A DNA stretch of 64,000 nucleotides from Kalmanozyma brasiliensis GHG001 (lineage: Eukaryota; Basidiomycota; Ustilaginomycetes; Ustilaginales), in assembly GCF_000497045.1 (NCBI RefSeq), contig NW_015961981.1, positions 560,401 through 624,400 on the forward strand, given 5' to 3'. Made by a program: the position numbers and the translations under genes. This document shows positions 47,760-57,566 of the stretch, in pieces. The notes beneath the pieces are model-generated. The model made no database searches and was not told the DNA's origin. It saw only the letters and a program-made list of their open reading frames with translations. The first letter of the stretch is position 1. Each line of letters begins with the position of its first letter.

Positions 47760-49964
47760 ATGGGCAAGCAGACTAAGGGAACCAAGAAGTTCTTGCGAAC
47801 GCAGCTTGACAGTACCATCAAGCGCCGTCGCGAGCACCAGAAGAAGCGCAAGGTCATCGAGCGCTCGGCGGCTCAGAAAAAGCAGAAGCAGCTGCGCAAC
47901 ACTGGCAAGAAGGGCAAGGCGGTGCAAGATGTCGAAGCGCCAGAAGATTTGGCAGAGTACGACGACGAGGCTGTAGCGGATAAGATGGAGACGAGCGGCG
48001 GCAAATTCAAGGGGATGAGCGTGGACGATTTCCTCGGCGGTGGGTTCAAGAGCGCAGGCGCGGAAGACGCAGAGGATGACGAAGACGATGATGAGGATGA
48101 CAGCGAGGACGAGGATGCAGACGATCTCGAAGACGTCGAGGGCATGTCGGATGACGATGAGGACGTAGGCATGCATGCACAGGATCTCGAGAAGCTCAAG
48201 GAGAAGGACCCCGAGTTCTACGCCTACTTGCAAGAGAATGACAAGGAGCTCCTCAAATTCGGTCAGGAATCCGACGACGAGGACGAGAGCGAGGACGAGA
48301 GGCCAAGCAAGGCAAAAGCTTCTTCGTTAAAAGCAGCCGAGGTCGAGAGCGGCCCGCAACGAGTGACACTCAAGATGCTGGCCGGCTGGCAAAAGTCGAT
48401 GCTGGCCCACCGCTCGCTCAAGGCGCTCCGTCGCCTCCTCATCGCCTTCCGCTGCGCCGTCAAGCCCGAAGAGGAGGACAAACGACTCGAAGGCGCATCG
48501 TTCATCATCGAGGAAGCGCGCGTCTTCAACAAGCTCGTGCTCACCGCGCTCAAATACACGCCCGTCGTCCTCCAGCACCACGTGCCCATCACCGAGGACA
48601 AGCGGGGCAACGTCAAGATCCCGTCGACCAACAAAAAGTGGAACTTGATCAAGAAGCCCATCCAGTCGTACTTCAGCAACCTCTTCCAGCTGACCGAGAC
48701 GCTGACCGAGCCGCGTATGCTCGAAATCGTGGTGCGCGAGAGCACGCGCATGGTGCCGTACGCGCTGTGTATCCCCAAGACGACGCGCGAGTTCATCAAG
48801 GTGGCGCTCAACCTGTGGTCGAGTCAGGTGTCGGAGGACGACGTGCGGATGTCGGCGTTCCTGACGCTGAGGCGGTTGGGCATGTCCGGTGGCTCGACGT
48901 CGTTGGAGAACGTACTGCGCGGCGTCTACTCGTCGTACATCCAGTCGAGTCGGTCGGTGAGCATCCACACGCAGCCCATGCTCAACCTCATGAAGAACAC
49001 GGCGGTGGAGCTGTACCTCGTCGACGGCGACGTGGCGTACACCCAGGCATTCGGCTTCATCCGTCAGCTGGCGATCCACCTGCGCAACTGCGTCAAGACC
49101 AAGAGCAAGGACACGTTCAAAGCGGTGCTCAATTGGCAATTCGTCAGTGCGATCGACTTTTGGTCGTTGCTGCTGTCGCGGGCGTGCGATGTGGAGTCGG
49201 AGCGTCAGGCAGGGTTCGAGTCGCCTCTGGAACCGCTCGTCTATCCCTTGGTGCAGGTGGCGACGGGTGTCGTTGGGCTCGTCCCAAACTCCCGCTACTT
49301 CCCGTATCGTCTGCATCTGCTTCAGTCGATGATGCGCATCGTCACGCGAACGGGCACGTACATCCCACTGGCGCCGTCGATCCTGTCGGTGTTTGAGTCG
49401 CCCGAGTTCCAACGCAAGCTCAAGGGCAGCACCGCGGCACCCATCGATTTCAGCACCACCCTCCGCGCACCGACACAGCTCGTCCGCACCCGGCCCTACT
49501 CGAACCAGCTGTTGGGCGAATACTCGTTCCTGCTGCTCGAGTTCCTCGCGTCGCAATCGCGATCCATCGCTTTCCCGGAATTGGTGCTGCCACTGCAGAT
49601 CCAGCTCAAGCGGCTCTCGAAGAGCACGACGAACAACAAGTTCCAGGCAGAGGCAAAGCAGCTGTTGGACAAGTCGCATCAGACCGCACTGTGGGTCACC
49701 AAGCAGAGAGACGCGATCGACTTCACGCCCAAGGACCTGGGGAAGGTGAGGGACTGGGAGATGGACGCCAAGGAGAACCCGCTCGAGGGCATGTTGAGGC
49801 TGGCCAAGAAGGTGAGGGCGAAGCAGGAGGCATTGATCAAGGCACAGGCGCAGGTGGTCCGCGATGATGATGACGACGACGAGGATGAGGATGATGAGGA
49901 TGAGGAAGAAGATGAAGAGGAGGACGAGGATGAGATGGAGGTGGAGGACGAGGACGACGAGTAA
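47760..49964 (+). CDS. NOC2: Nucleolar complex protein 2 (NOC2)
   Basis: NOC2 pairs with NOC1 or NOC3 to move pre-60S particles from nucleolus to nucleoplasm. 734 residues, close to yeast (710). It starts MGKQTKGTKKFLRTQLDS with a K/R-rich segment likely to be a nucleolar signal, then a long acidic run (about 103-140), then DPEFYAYLQENDKELLKF, a characteristic NOC2 segment. The armadillo-like body includes ALKYTPVVLQHHVP, NKKWNLIKKPIQSYFSNL, MVPYALCIPKTTREFIKVAL and IDFWSLLLSRACDVE. The C-terminus is a second very acidic tail (last 40 residues mostly D/E). Starts at the ATG at 47760. No introns. Confidence 0.95.
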   Translation: MGKQTKGTKKFLRTQLDSTIKRRREHQKKRKVIERSAAQKKQKQLRNTGKKGKAVQDVEAPEDLAEYDDEAVADKMETSGGKFKGMSVDDFLGGGFKSAGAEDAEDDEDDDEDDSEDEDADDLEDVEGMSDDDEDVGMHAQDLEKLKEKDPEFYAYLQENDKELLKFGQESDDEDESEDERPSKAKASSLKAAEVESGPQRVTLKMLAGWQKSMLAHRSLKALRRLLIAFRCAVKPEEEDKRLEGASFIIEEARVFNKLVLTALKYTPVVLQHHVPITEDKRGNVKIPSTNKKWNLIKKPIQSYFSNLFQLTETLTEPRMLEIVVRESTRMVPYALCIPKTTREFIKVALNLWSSQVSEDDVRMSAFLTLRRLGMSGGSTSLENVLRGVYSSYIQSSRSVSIHTQPMLNLMKNTAVELYLVDGDVAYTQAFGFIRQLAIHLRNCVKTKSKDTFKAVLNWQFVSAIDFWSLLLSRACDVESERQAGFESPLEPLVYPLVQVATGVVGLVPNSRYFPYRLHLLQSMMRIVTRTGTYIPLAPSILSVFESPEFQRKLKGSTAAPIDFSTTLRAPTQLVRTRPYSNQLLGEYSFLLLEFLASQSRSIAFPELVLPLQIQLKRLSKSTTNNKFQAEAKQLLDKSHQTALWVTKQRDAIDFTPKDLGKVRDWEMDAKENPLEGMLRLAKKVRAKQEALIKAQAQVVRDDDDDDEDEDDEDEEEDEEEDEDEMEVEDEDDE

Positions 49965-50402
49965 CGTTCTTGCATCACTCGTCATCATACGTATCACCGT
50001 GCTCGCAACCATGCTGTTACCACCTTTGAACTTCGATCCTGACCTGCAATGTTACCCGCCTCTGTGCCGCCGCCGTCGTCGAGCCTGGTCTTGAGCTTCA
50101 GTTGCTACGTAGACTGTCTCCAATGCCTTTCGAGGTGCCTTTTTTGCCTTCTTTTTTTTCCTCTTTTTTCCTTTTCTTTCTTCTTTTCGCCCTAACTCAG
50201 CTGTGAGCTCAGTCGAGGACCCTCGGGCAATTTCGCCGCCACCACCAAAATCGGCCCTTTCTTTGTAATTTTTTCCAGTTTTCAGAAGAAACGAGCTGCG
50301 CGGGTTCCGAAAGTCGCCGCTCTGACCAACACACACACCTTTCTCCCCATCTTACCATCATCAGCGCTTCCTACGACATCTCCGGAGGCGAGCATAGCAA
50401 CC
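49965..50402. other. Intergenic region between NOC2 and IF-2
   Basis: 438 bp. Pyrimidine-rich block at about 50140-50200 (long T/C runs) just upstream of the IF-2 gene, typical of a leader or core promoter. Confidence 0.4.
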
Positions 50403-53252
50403 ATGCTGTCAAGAACATCACTTTCACTGGCGTCGTCCTCTCGCCTGGCTAGCTGGGCGACCGCCTCCACTTCCCGAGCGGCAGCGGCGCTCAGCACCGC
50501 ACCTTCACTCTCACGAAGCCTCTCGTCAACACCACTGGCCGCATCAGGCCGCGAAGGCTCTCGACCTTCGCATTCGCAGAACCGCGATCGGGATGGGTCC
50601 GACTATCGACCACGCAGACGCGACGACGCTTCGCAGCCAAATCAACGCTCCGGCGGCTCGAACTACGGCAACCCTGTCGCGCAGTTCAGCCGCAATCAAC
50701 GGTTCAGTCCGGATGGCACGCGCAAGCGATTGCCGCATCCCAACGCCAAGTCGCGTCCGCCACAGGATCGCCAGGGTGGCAATCGGGAGCGAGGTGGGAG
50801 GCCGAGAGATGGTGGCGGGTACACAAGAGGCGGGGAAGATGCGTCGGCGATGAAGTTCGGTTCGGCTGAACCAGACGCCCTAGGTAGCGGTGGAGCGGCG
50901 AAACGTGATTCGACGTTGAACCGCATCAAGGCGCGGAGCTTGGGCGGGGATGAGGAGGCTGGTGGTTCCGGCCGGTTCGAACCTGTAGAGTCAGATGACA
51001 GCCCCGCACCCTCTCGATACACCTCGGACGACGCACCCGGCAGACGAAACGACAAGTCGGACCGCCACCACACGGCCAAACACAAGAAGAAAGAGGGTCG
51101 CGGCTCACTTCTCGACCACCCGCCATCCTCTTCATCCCGCAACCGACGACGCGACGACGACCCCCTCCCTCGCCCGCGCACACCCCCCAAACTCAAACCG
51201 AAACTCCTCAAGATCGAACGCAACATCTTCCTCCCCCCGCTCATCTCGGTGATCCAACTATGCATGCGGATGGAGAAGAAACTCATCCCCGTGCAACAGG
51301 TCATGACGTCGCTGGGGATGGAGGATACGCGACCGGATCTGATGCTCAAGTTCTCCGATGCCGAGATGATCGCTGCCCAACTCAACGTTGTGGCCATTCC
51401 GAACGAGGAAGCGTCATTCGATCTGTTTCCTCGGCCTGCGCCTACACCGGACGAAGCTGCAGGGTACCCAGTGAGACCACCGGTGGTGAGCATCATGGGC
51501 CACGTAGATCATGGAAAGACCACGTTGCTGGATCGATTGCGCAGCACCAGCGTCGCGGCCGGTGAGGCGGGGGGGATCACCCAGCACATCGGCGCGTTTA
51601 GCGTCCCCATCTCGTACAGAGAGCAGGATAAGGGCAAGAAGAAAGGGTATGCGGGCATTCAGACCATCACATTCCTCGACACGCCGGGACACGCGGCGTT
51701 TACGGCGATGCGCAGCCGTGGAGCGATGGTCACCGACATAGTCGTGCTCGTCGTTGCAGCGGATGACGGGGTGATGCCTCAAACCAGGGAGGTAATCTCG
51801 CTCGTTCAGGCGGCGAACAAAGACGCGCAAGGGGAGGACGAGAAACCTGTCCAAATGGTGGTCGCTCTTACCAAGGTGGACAAGCCCGAAGCCGACCCTG
51901 ATCGCGTCAAACGCGAACTCCTCTCCGCCGGTGTCGAACTAGAGGAGCTCGGCGGTGACATTCCGTGCGTCCACGTCTCCGGTAAAACAGGGAAAGGAAT
52001 CGATGAACTCGAAGAAACCCTCGCGGCGCTCGCCGAACTCGCCGATATCCGTGCCGACCGAACCGGTCTCCCCGAAGGCTACGTGATCGAGTCCAAGGTG
52101 GACAAAGGTCGGGGCAACGTCGCTACGGTGCTGATCAAGCGCGGAACACTCGAAAAGGCTGCACCGATCGTCGCCGGTACGGCGTGGTGCAAGGTGCGAC
52201 AGATCATCCATTCCTCCGGCAAACCATTGGCGCGTGGGCTCCCTGGCGATCCAGTGTTGGTCAGCGGCTGGCGAACGCTGCCCACCGCAGGGGATCTGTT
52301 GTTGGGCGGAACAGACGAGCAGTCGTGCAAACGGGCCTCGGAGAACCGACGCAAGCTGCAGGACGAGAGGCGATTGATGGACGACGTGGAGCAGATCAAC
52401 GAGGCGAGGCGGGTCAAGGCGGAAGCGGATGAGGCCGAGGCGAGACGCGAGTTTGAGGAGAGGCAACGACGGCGGGCGGCACGCATTGCGGCGGATGATG
52501 GGAAGGATCCGGCTGCTGTGCTTGCCGCGTTGGACGGGGCTGCCCCCCTCGAAGGGCAGGATGACGTTGCGGATGTATCGGAGGAGAAGGGTGCAGACGA
52601 GCCAGGTGCGAGAAAGATGCTCAACGTCATTGTCAAAGCCGACTTCAGCGGTACGGTGGAAGCGGTTGTCGGGGCCATCTCCTCCATCGGCAACGCCGAA
52701 GCGGGGGTGAAGATTATCAGTGCGATTCCTGGTGAACCTTCCGAATCGGATGTTTCCAAAGCCGCCGCCCTAGGCGCCACGATCATCGGATTCAACGTAA
52801 CCCCTCCCAAAGCAATCCTCCAGTCGGCCGCTCGAGCCCAACCAACCCCCGTCCCCATCATCGCCTCGGACGTCATCTACCGTCTGATGGAAACCGTTTC
52901 CCAGAAAGTCGCCGAGTTGCTGCCACCCACCAAAGAGGCGAGGGTCCACGGTGAGGCCACCGTCAGCCAGATCTTCGAGATCAACCTCAAGGGGCGTAAC
53001 TTCAAGAAGATCGCCGGTTGCAGGGTCACCAACGGCACCATCGCAAAGAGCAACCTCGTGAGGGTGCTGAGGGGCGACAAGCGCGACGAGGTCTACCGGG
53101 GCAAGTTGGACGAGTTCAAGCACGTGAAGAAGGACGTGACCGAGATGAGGAAGGGCACCGAGTGCGGGATGAGCTTTGAAGGGTGGCAGGAGTTGAAGGA
53201 GGGAGATGTGGTGCAGAGCTTCAGCGAGGTCGAGGTTGCGAGGACGTTGTAG
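50403..53252 (+). CDS. IFM1: Mitochondrial translation initiation factor IF-2
   Basis: Mitochondrial IF-2 brings initiator tRNA to the mitochondrial ribosome with GTP. The 949-residue precursor begins with a Ser/Arg/Ala-rich segment without acidic residues ([18 protein letters not shown]), a good mitochondrial presequence. A disordered R/G-rich region follows to about residue 260. The GTPase domain has G1 GHVDHGKT (366-373), DTPGHAAF (426-433, G3) and ALTKVDKP (G4). After an EF-Tu-like domain II comes a charged linker and the second IF-2 domain, ending with [24 protein letters not shown] and [20 protein letters not shown]. Longer than yeast Ifm1 (676) mainly in the N-terminal part. Start at 50403. 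Confidence 0.95.
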   Translation: MLSRTSLSLASSSRLASWATASTSRAAAALSTAPSLSRSLSSTPLAASGREGSRPSHSQNRDRDGSDYRPRRRDDASQPNQRSGGSNYGNPVAQFSRNQRFSPDGTRKRLPHPNAKSRPPQDRQGGNRERGGRPRDGGGYTRGGEDASAMKFGSAEPDALGSGGAAKRDSTLNRIKARSLGGDEEAGGSGRFEPVESDDSPAPSRYTSDDAPGRRNDKSDRHHTAKHKKKEGRGSLLDHPPSSSSRNRRRDDDPLPRPRTPPKLKPKLLKIERNIFLPPLISVIQLCMRMEKKLIPVQQVMTSLGMEDTRPDLMLKFSDAEMIAAQLNVVAIPNEEASFDLFPRPAPTPDEAAGYPVRPPVVSIMGHVDHGKTTLLDRLRSTSVAAGEAGGITQHIGAFSVPISYREQDKGKKKGYAGIQTITFLDTPGHAAFTAMRSRGAMVTDIVVLVVAADDGVMPQTREVISLVQAANKDAQGEDEKPVQMVVALTKVDKPEADPDRVKRELLSAGVELEELGGDIPCVHVSGKTGKGIDELEETLAALAELADIRADRTGLPEGYVIESKVDKGRGNVATVLIKRGTLEKAAPIVAGTAWCKVRQIIHSSGKPLARGLPGDPVLVSGWRTLPTAGDLLLGGTDEQSCKRASENRRKLQDERRLMDDVEQINEARRVKAEADEAEARREFEERQRRRAARIAADDGKDPAAVLAALDGAAPLEGQDDVADVSEEKGADEPGARKMLNVIVKADFSGTVEAVVGAISSIGNAEAGVKIISAIPGEPSESDVSKAAALGATIIGFNVTPPKAILQSAARAQPTPVPIIASDVIYRLMETVSQKVAELLPPTKEARVHGEATVSQIFEINLKGRNFKKIAGCRVTNGTIAKSNLVRVLRGDKRDEVYRGKLDEFKHVKKDVTEMRKGTECGMSFEGWQELKEGDVVQSFSEVEVARTL

Positions 53253-53363
53253 CACGCATCGTTATGACGCAATGACGATAGAGATGGTTGTTCGCCACCA
53301 TTCACTCAGCTCAGATCGCCGTGTGTGAGAGAGCGTGATGGACATTGACAATGAGTGACGTTC

Positions 53364-56300
53364 CTACGCAGCCAACATCGGACGCACCCTCCTTGCCCCA
53401 CCTCCACCATCACCACCAGCAACCGGCGCAGCCTTCCGCAACGCTAACATCTGTCTCGCCTGTAACCTTGCCTGGTTCACTGGCACCACATTCTCCTTGT
53501 CCACCTCCTTCCTCTCCGCCACCACCTCACCCTTGGGCGCCGCTGGGAACTCAACCTCTTTCTCCTTTACGCTCTTGCTCAGCGGCAGCCCCACTCTCTC
53601 GCCTTGCGCCATCGCTCGCGCATTCTTCAACGCGAACCGCGCATTGCGCTTCACCATGCCCAGTTCGAGCTGCTTGGCGCTGAGCGCGATGGAAAAGTGC
53701 ACGTTGTCCTCCTGCAGCGCATCATTCGCTTTTCCGAGCTTGACAAGGTCCAGCTGCAACGACGCGAGTTCCTTGTGCAGTTTGGCTAGGCGATCCTGCC
53801 CCGGCGTGGCGGATTCAACTTCTGCAGTGGACTCGGTGGCTTTGTTCGGCGTGCGGGTGCGCAGCTGTGTCTCGAGCGAGAGGATGTGCGACTCGAGTGT
53901 CGCGATGCGTGTCGAGTCGTCCGTGCGAGATTGCGAGAGGAGGATGTTCTGGTGCTGCAGCGCGTCGTGATTGGCGGTGAGGGTGGTCAGACGGGAGGTG
54001 GTGAGCGAGAGCGTCTCCTCGAGTCGAGAGATGTGCGTATCGCGCTCGACAAGCGTCGTGCGCAGCTCGTCGAGCTCCTTGTTGGCGGAGTCACGGCTGT
54101 CATGGTGGGACCGCGATCGTGCTTCGTCCAACTCCTCCTCGAGTGCGCGTGCCCGCGATTCGGCGTGTTCCTTCTCGGCGAGGGCAGACTCGAGCTCCTC
54201 GCGCAGATCGGTGAGCTCTTCGAAGCGGCGATCGAGCTCCGATGTGAGTTGGTCGACTTGATGCTGCACGTCGGGGTCGTGACGGTCCTCCACAGTTGCT
54301 TCCACCTTTGACGTTGATGCGAGCTGGCGTTCCAGCTCCTCGACCTTGGCCAGAAGATCTCGCTGCTCCATCGCACGCCGAATCTCAGAGTCCTTCTCCA
54401 ACGTCAGCCGCAGCTGCTCTTTTGCTTGCTCCACCGCTCCCGTCATCCGGTCGTCACTATCGAAAGCGATCTCGTCCATCGCAGCGTTTGCCGCACTCGA
54501 GCTGGTCGTTGCAGAACTGAGCAAACCTTGAATCCTCACTTCGTAATCCCGCCTCTCGACCTCCCTCAACCTCCGCTCCTCCTCCAACTCCCGTTCCAGC
54601 CCCGCCACCCTATCCCCTCCTCGGGCTGACAGTTGGCCCTGCAGCTTCCTGACCAACTCGACCATGGCAGCGTCCTTCTCATCCGCCTCGGCCACCAGCT
54701 CCTCGTACTGCGTCGACAGCTGGGCTAGCGTGGCTCGCACGTCGTGCAGCTCTGCTTGTTGGGATTCTTTCGTCTCGAGAGCGGCCTCGAGCTCGTCGAT
54801 GCGTGCTGTGGAGGCTGAGAGCTGCGAGAGTAGGCGAGAGACGCGCGACTCGGAGAGCGACGTCAGCGAGTCGAATGCGCTGACTACCACACCGAGTTCC
54901 GGTACGGAGGCTAGGTCGGAGGGAAGGGAGGTTGGAGGCGAGATGCGAGTGAGTTGGAGTCGGGAGAACCTGGCTGCTGATGGTGAGTCGTGGTGCTGAG
55001 AGGGTGATGTGAACGATAGATCGAGCTTCGTCTGAGCTGGGAGGTCGATTTCGAGAGGGCGCTGAGAGGCGGTCGACACGTCGCCACTCTGCTTTTTCTC
55101 CGAGCCCACAGAGGCGGATGACGAGGCCAGTTCCTCTTCGTCTTCCTCTTCAGGCGCGTCGGCGCTGATATCTGCTTGCGGCTTCTCTGATTCGATCTGC
55201 ACGACTTCAACCTTTGCCTGAAGAGGTACGGGCGAGGGACTCCACTGAGGAGTGCCAAAGTCAGCAGGTGGCGATGAGATTGCACCGAGCGGAGTGTGCG
55301 AAAGAAATGCAGGTGTCGTCGGTGCGGAAGGATGTTGCGGACGCTGCGATGCTGGCGTTGCGAACGAAGCGGATGTCGCCGGAGACCAGAATTGAGACGG
55401 TGTTCCTCCGGTCGGCTGGGCAGAGATAGCCACATGTGGTGTTTGCGGGTGCGCCGCTGGTCTGAGGACCGATCGTTGCTCGTCGAAAGACTGTTCCCGT
55501 GTCGGTGAGAGTGGTTGCGCAGCCTCAAAGACTGAACGGGCTGGAGACTGTTGTGCGACCGGGTGCGGCGATGCAGTGACTGCATCGTGCATGCTCCTCT
55601 GACTGACAGGACTCTGCCATCGAGATGCATTCGAGCCTGCCGACGAGGGCGAAAAGTTGACCTCGCGCGCAAGAGGCGAAGATCGAACGGGTGTCCCGAC
55701 TCGGAGCCTAGCGAAAGACTTTGGCGTATTGACCACGCGAGAAGGCGTCGATGGCGTTGCTTTGCGGGGCGAAGGCGACGATGGAGCCTGAAGTCGGTCC
55801 TCCGACTTGTCGGCGCTCTCTTTTGGTCTCTCTTCTGAGGCTGAAGTCGATGGCAGGACATCGTCGCTCTCATCATGAATTGCCTCTTCGAGTGCTGCAG
55901 CCGGGTCGGATGATATGTGATCCTCGCTCGAAGCCCTGCCATGTTCAAGTGCAAAACAGGGGGAGTCAGGTTCCCCAGCTGGCTCAAGGTCCTTGTCGCG
56001 TGACGAGTCGAGGATCATCGAGCGATGTGGGGAGTTGTTTTGCACGGCGGGCGATGCTGGCAGCTGTGATGCATCTTCGACGTATGACTCTTCCGGTACC
56101 ATGGATAGGCCTTCCTGCCAGTCGTGCTCCTCTCCAATCCCAGGGCTGCCTATGGACGCTGATACGATATGCCGCGAAGGAGAGTTGAAGCTGCCATGTC
56201 GTATCCTATCTAAGGACGGCGAGTATGTCCTTGAATAAGCTCGAGCATCCGGGGAGTCGAGACCCGGCTGCGGGCTCATCTCTTCATCATATTCTTGCTG

Positions 56301-56975
56301 CGCTACGATTGTGCGCGTGACAGAGTCGGGCAGCATGCGTGTTGTCGGGCTCGAGCTTGGACTGCTGCCGTCGGAGGATGCTGGACTGTCGAGCATGCCA
56401 GCTTCGGCCATTCGCGTTCGAAGGCTTTTGCCTGTAAAAGGCGTCCTTGGATCCACTGCTCGGATAGGCCTGGCTGTTACCGTGGGCGATGAGGAAGTGC
56501 GATACCTGGGCGAAGAGGACAAGGACCGGTTTGGCGAAGGGTTCGCCTCGTCTAGACCAGCGAGCATATTTGCACCGGCCTGACGGAGGAAGCTCTCGCT
56601 GAAGGAGGCATTGCTGTAATCGAATGTGCCGAGGCTGGAGCCGATGCTCTCGTTTCCTTTACCGTTGCTGTTTCTGGAGGAGGGCCGTCGCATGGATTGA
56701 CTGCTGGACTTGGAGCGCGAAGAGGATGCGTCAGGGCTGGGCGTCCAGACAGCATTTGAAGTGTCTCCCTGCTGTGTTCGAATGCGGCTTGGCCCTGGTG
56801 TTGCGTTTGACTGCGTTGCTGTGAATGTTGGAGACGGTATGGGCAGCACGGCTGCGGCTTTTGTCTGCTGGTCGGTTGGAGGCGATGGAGGGCCGAGATA
56901 GGGCCCAGTGCTGAGGATGGATGCAGCTGACAGATCCGACAGTCCGCTCTGGTCGGCGGGCAGTGAAGCGTCCAT
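53364..56975 (-). CDS. Large coiled-coil protein, unknown
   Basis: 1203 residues, start at 56975 (MDASLPADQS). The first about 690 residues are S/P/T-rich and disordered with many SP/TP sites, suggesting regulation by proline-directed kinases. Around residues 695-1110 lies a long coiled coil (SESRVSRLLSQLSASTARID, ELEAALETKESQQAELHDV, RRFEELTDLREELESALAEK, LARLHKELASLQ-like segments). The tail carries VDKENVV, which resembles a KEN-type degradation motif. Layout fits a spindle-pole, septation or polarity scaffold, but I know of no specific match. Convergent with IF-2 (111 bp between the stops) and divergent from MRD1. Confidence 0.7.
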   Translation of the reverse strand: MDASLPADQSGLSDLSAASILSTGPYLGPPSPPTDQQTKAAAVLPIPSPTFTATQSNATPGPSRIRTQQGDTSNAVWTPSPDASSSRSKSSSQSMRRPSSRNSNGKGNESIGSSLGTFDYSNASFSESFLRQAGANMLAGLDEANPSPNRSLSSSPRYRTSSSPTVTARPIRAVDPRTPFTGKSLRTRMAEAGMLDSPASSDGSSPSSSPTTRMLPDSVTRTIVAQQEYDEEMSPQPGLDSPDARAYSRTYSPSLDRIRHGSFNSPSRHIVSASIGSPGIGEEHDWQEGLSMVPEESYVEDASQLPASPAVQNNSPHRSMILDSSRDKDLEPAGEPDSPCFALEHGRASSEDHISSDPAAALEEAIHDESDDVLPSTSASEERPKESADKSEDRLQAPSSPSPRKATPSTPSRVVNTPKSFARLRVGTPVRSSPLAREVNFSPSSAGSNASRWQSPVSQRSMHDAVTASPHPVAQQSPARSVFEAAQPLSPTREQSFDEQRSVLRPAAHPQTPHVAISAQPTGGTPSQFWSPATSASFATPASQRPQHPSAPTTPAFLSHTPLGAISSPPADFGTPQWSPSPVPLQAKVEVVQIESEKPQADISADAPEEEDEEELASSSASVGSEKKQSGDVSTASQRPLEIDLPAQTKLDLSFTSPSQHHDSPSAARFSRLQLTRISPPTSLPSDLASVPELGVVVSAFDSLTSLSESRVSRLLSQLSASTARIDELEAALETKESQQAELHDVRATLAQLSTQYEELVAEADEKDAAMVELVRKLQGQLSARGGDRVAGLERELEEERRLREVERRDYEVRIQGLLSSATTSSSAANAAMDEIAFDSDDRMTGAVEQAKEQLRLTLEKDSEIRRAMEQRDLLAKVEELERQLASTSKVEATVEDRHDPDVQHQVDQLTSELDRRFEELTDLREELESALAEKEHAESRARALEEELDEARSRSHHDSRDSANKELDELRTTLVERDTHISRLEETLSLTTSRLTTLTANHDALQHQNILLSQSRTDDSTRIATLESHILSLETQLRTRTPNKATESTAEVESATPGQDRLAKLHKELASLQLDLVKLGKANDALQEDNVHFSIALSAKQLELGMVKRNARFALKNARAMAQGERVGLPLSKSVKEKEVEFPAAPKGEVVAERKEVDKENVVPVNQARLQARQMLALRKAAPVAGGDGGGGARRVRPMLAA

Positions 56976-57566
56976 GATGGTGGTCTGCGCCTCTTGGTGG
57001 GTTCGACAGCGGCCTTCAACGAGCTAAAAGCTTTGATAATTGAGACGGTGGTGATGAGTCGTGAGATCCAAAGCTTGATCTGGTTTGCGGAGACGTCGAG
57101 CTTCCTGATGAACCCTGCAGCGCTTGAGCCAGAAGAGAGTGGAGGACAAAGCCTCTCTGAAACGGCACATCGCAGCCTGCAGCCTCGCAAAAGATGCACA
57201 CACACCAGAGCTCAGCTGCAAGCGTGTTTGGGCGCGTAGCCAAATTCCCAGGTCACGTGTCAAAGAAATTTCCCTCGAAAAAGTTTAAGAAGACCTGCAG
57301 CTGTGAAAAAAAAGTGGCTCAGTTCAAAGACAAATTCTCGACTCTTCACTTCTTCTCGTCCCTCTTTCTCCTCGATCGCTCAACAGCGTCCAACTCAAGC
57401 ATCTTTCCACCATATACCCGCAGGCTCAGCCCGCAAAAAGCATCGTCGCCACAGTATCTCACACTGAAGACCGCAAAACGCGCTCGTCTCCGGTCAGCAA
57501 GCATCTCCTCGTCGGGAAGCACCTCAAGCATCGGCTGTTCCCCCTTTCATAGCAGCATCACACACA
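56976..57566. other. Divergent promoter region, coiled-coil gene / MRD1
   Basis: 591 bp. The MRD1 leader is pyrimidine-rich. No other feature recognised. Confidence 0.4.

Noticed and set aside
48327..50012. 561-codon minus-strand open frame opposite NOC2
   Set aside because: It is a shadow of a strongly supported gene; its peptide is dominated by H/R/L typical of antisense of acidic coding sequence.
54911..55987. 358-codon minus-strand frame inside the coiled-coil gene
   Set aside because: Out-of-frame overlap with a 1203-codon frame on the same strand; R/S/H-rich as expected for a frame shift.
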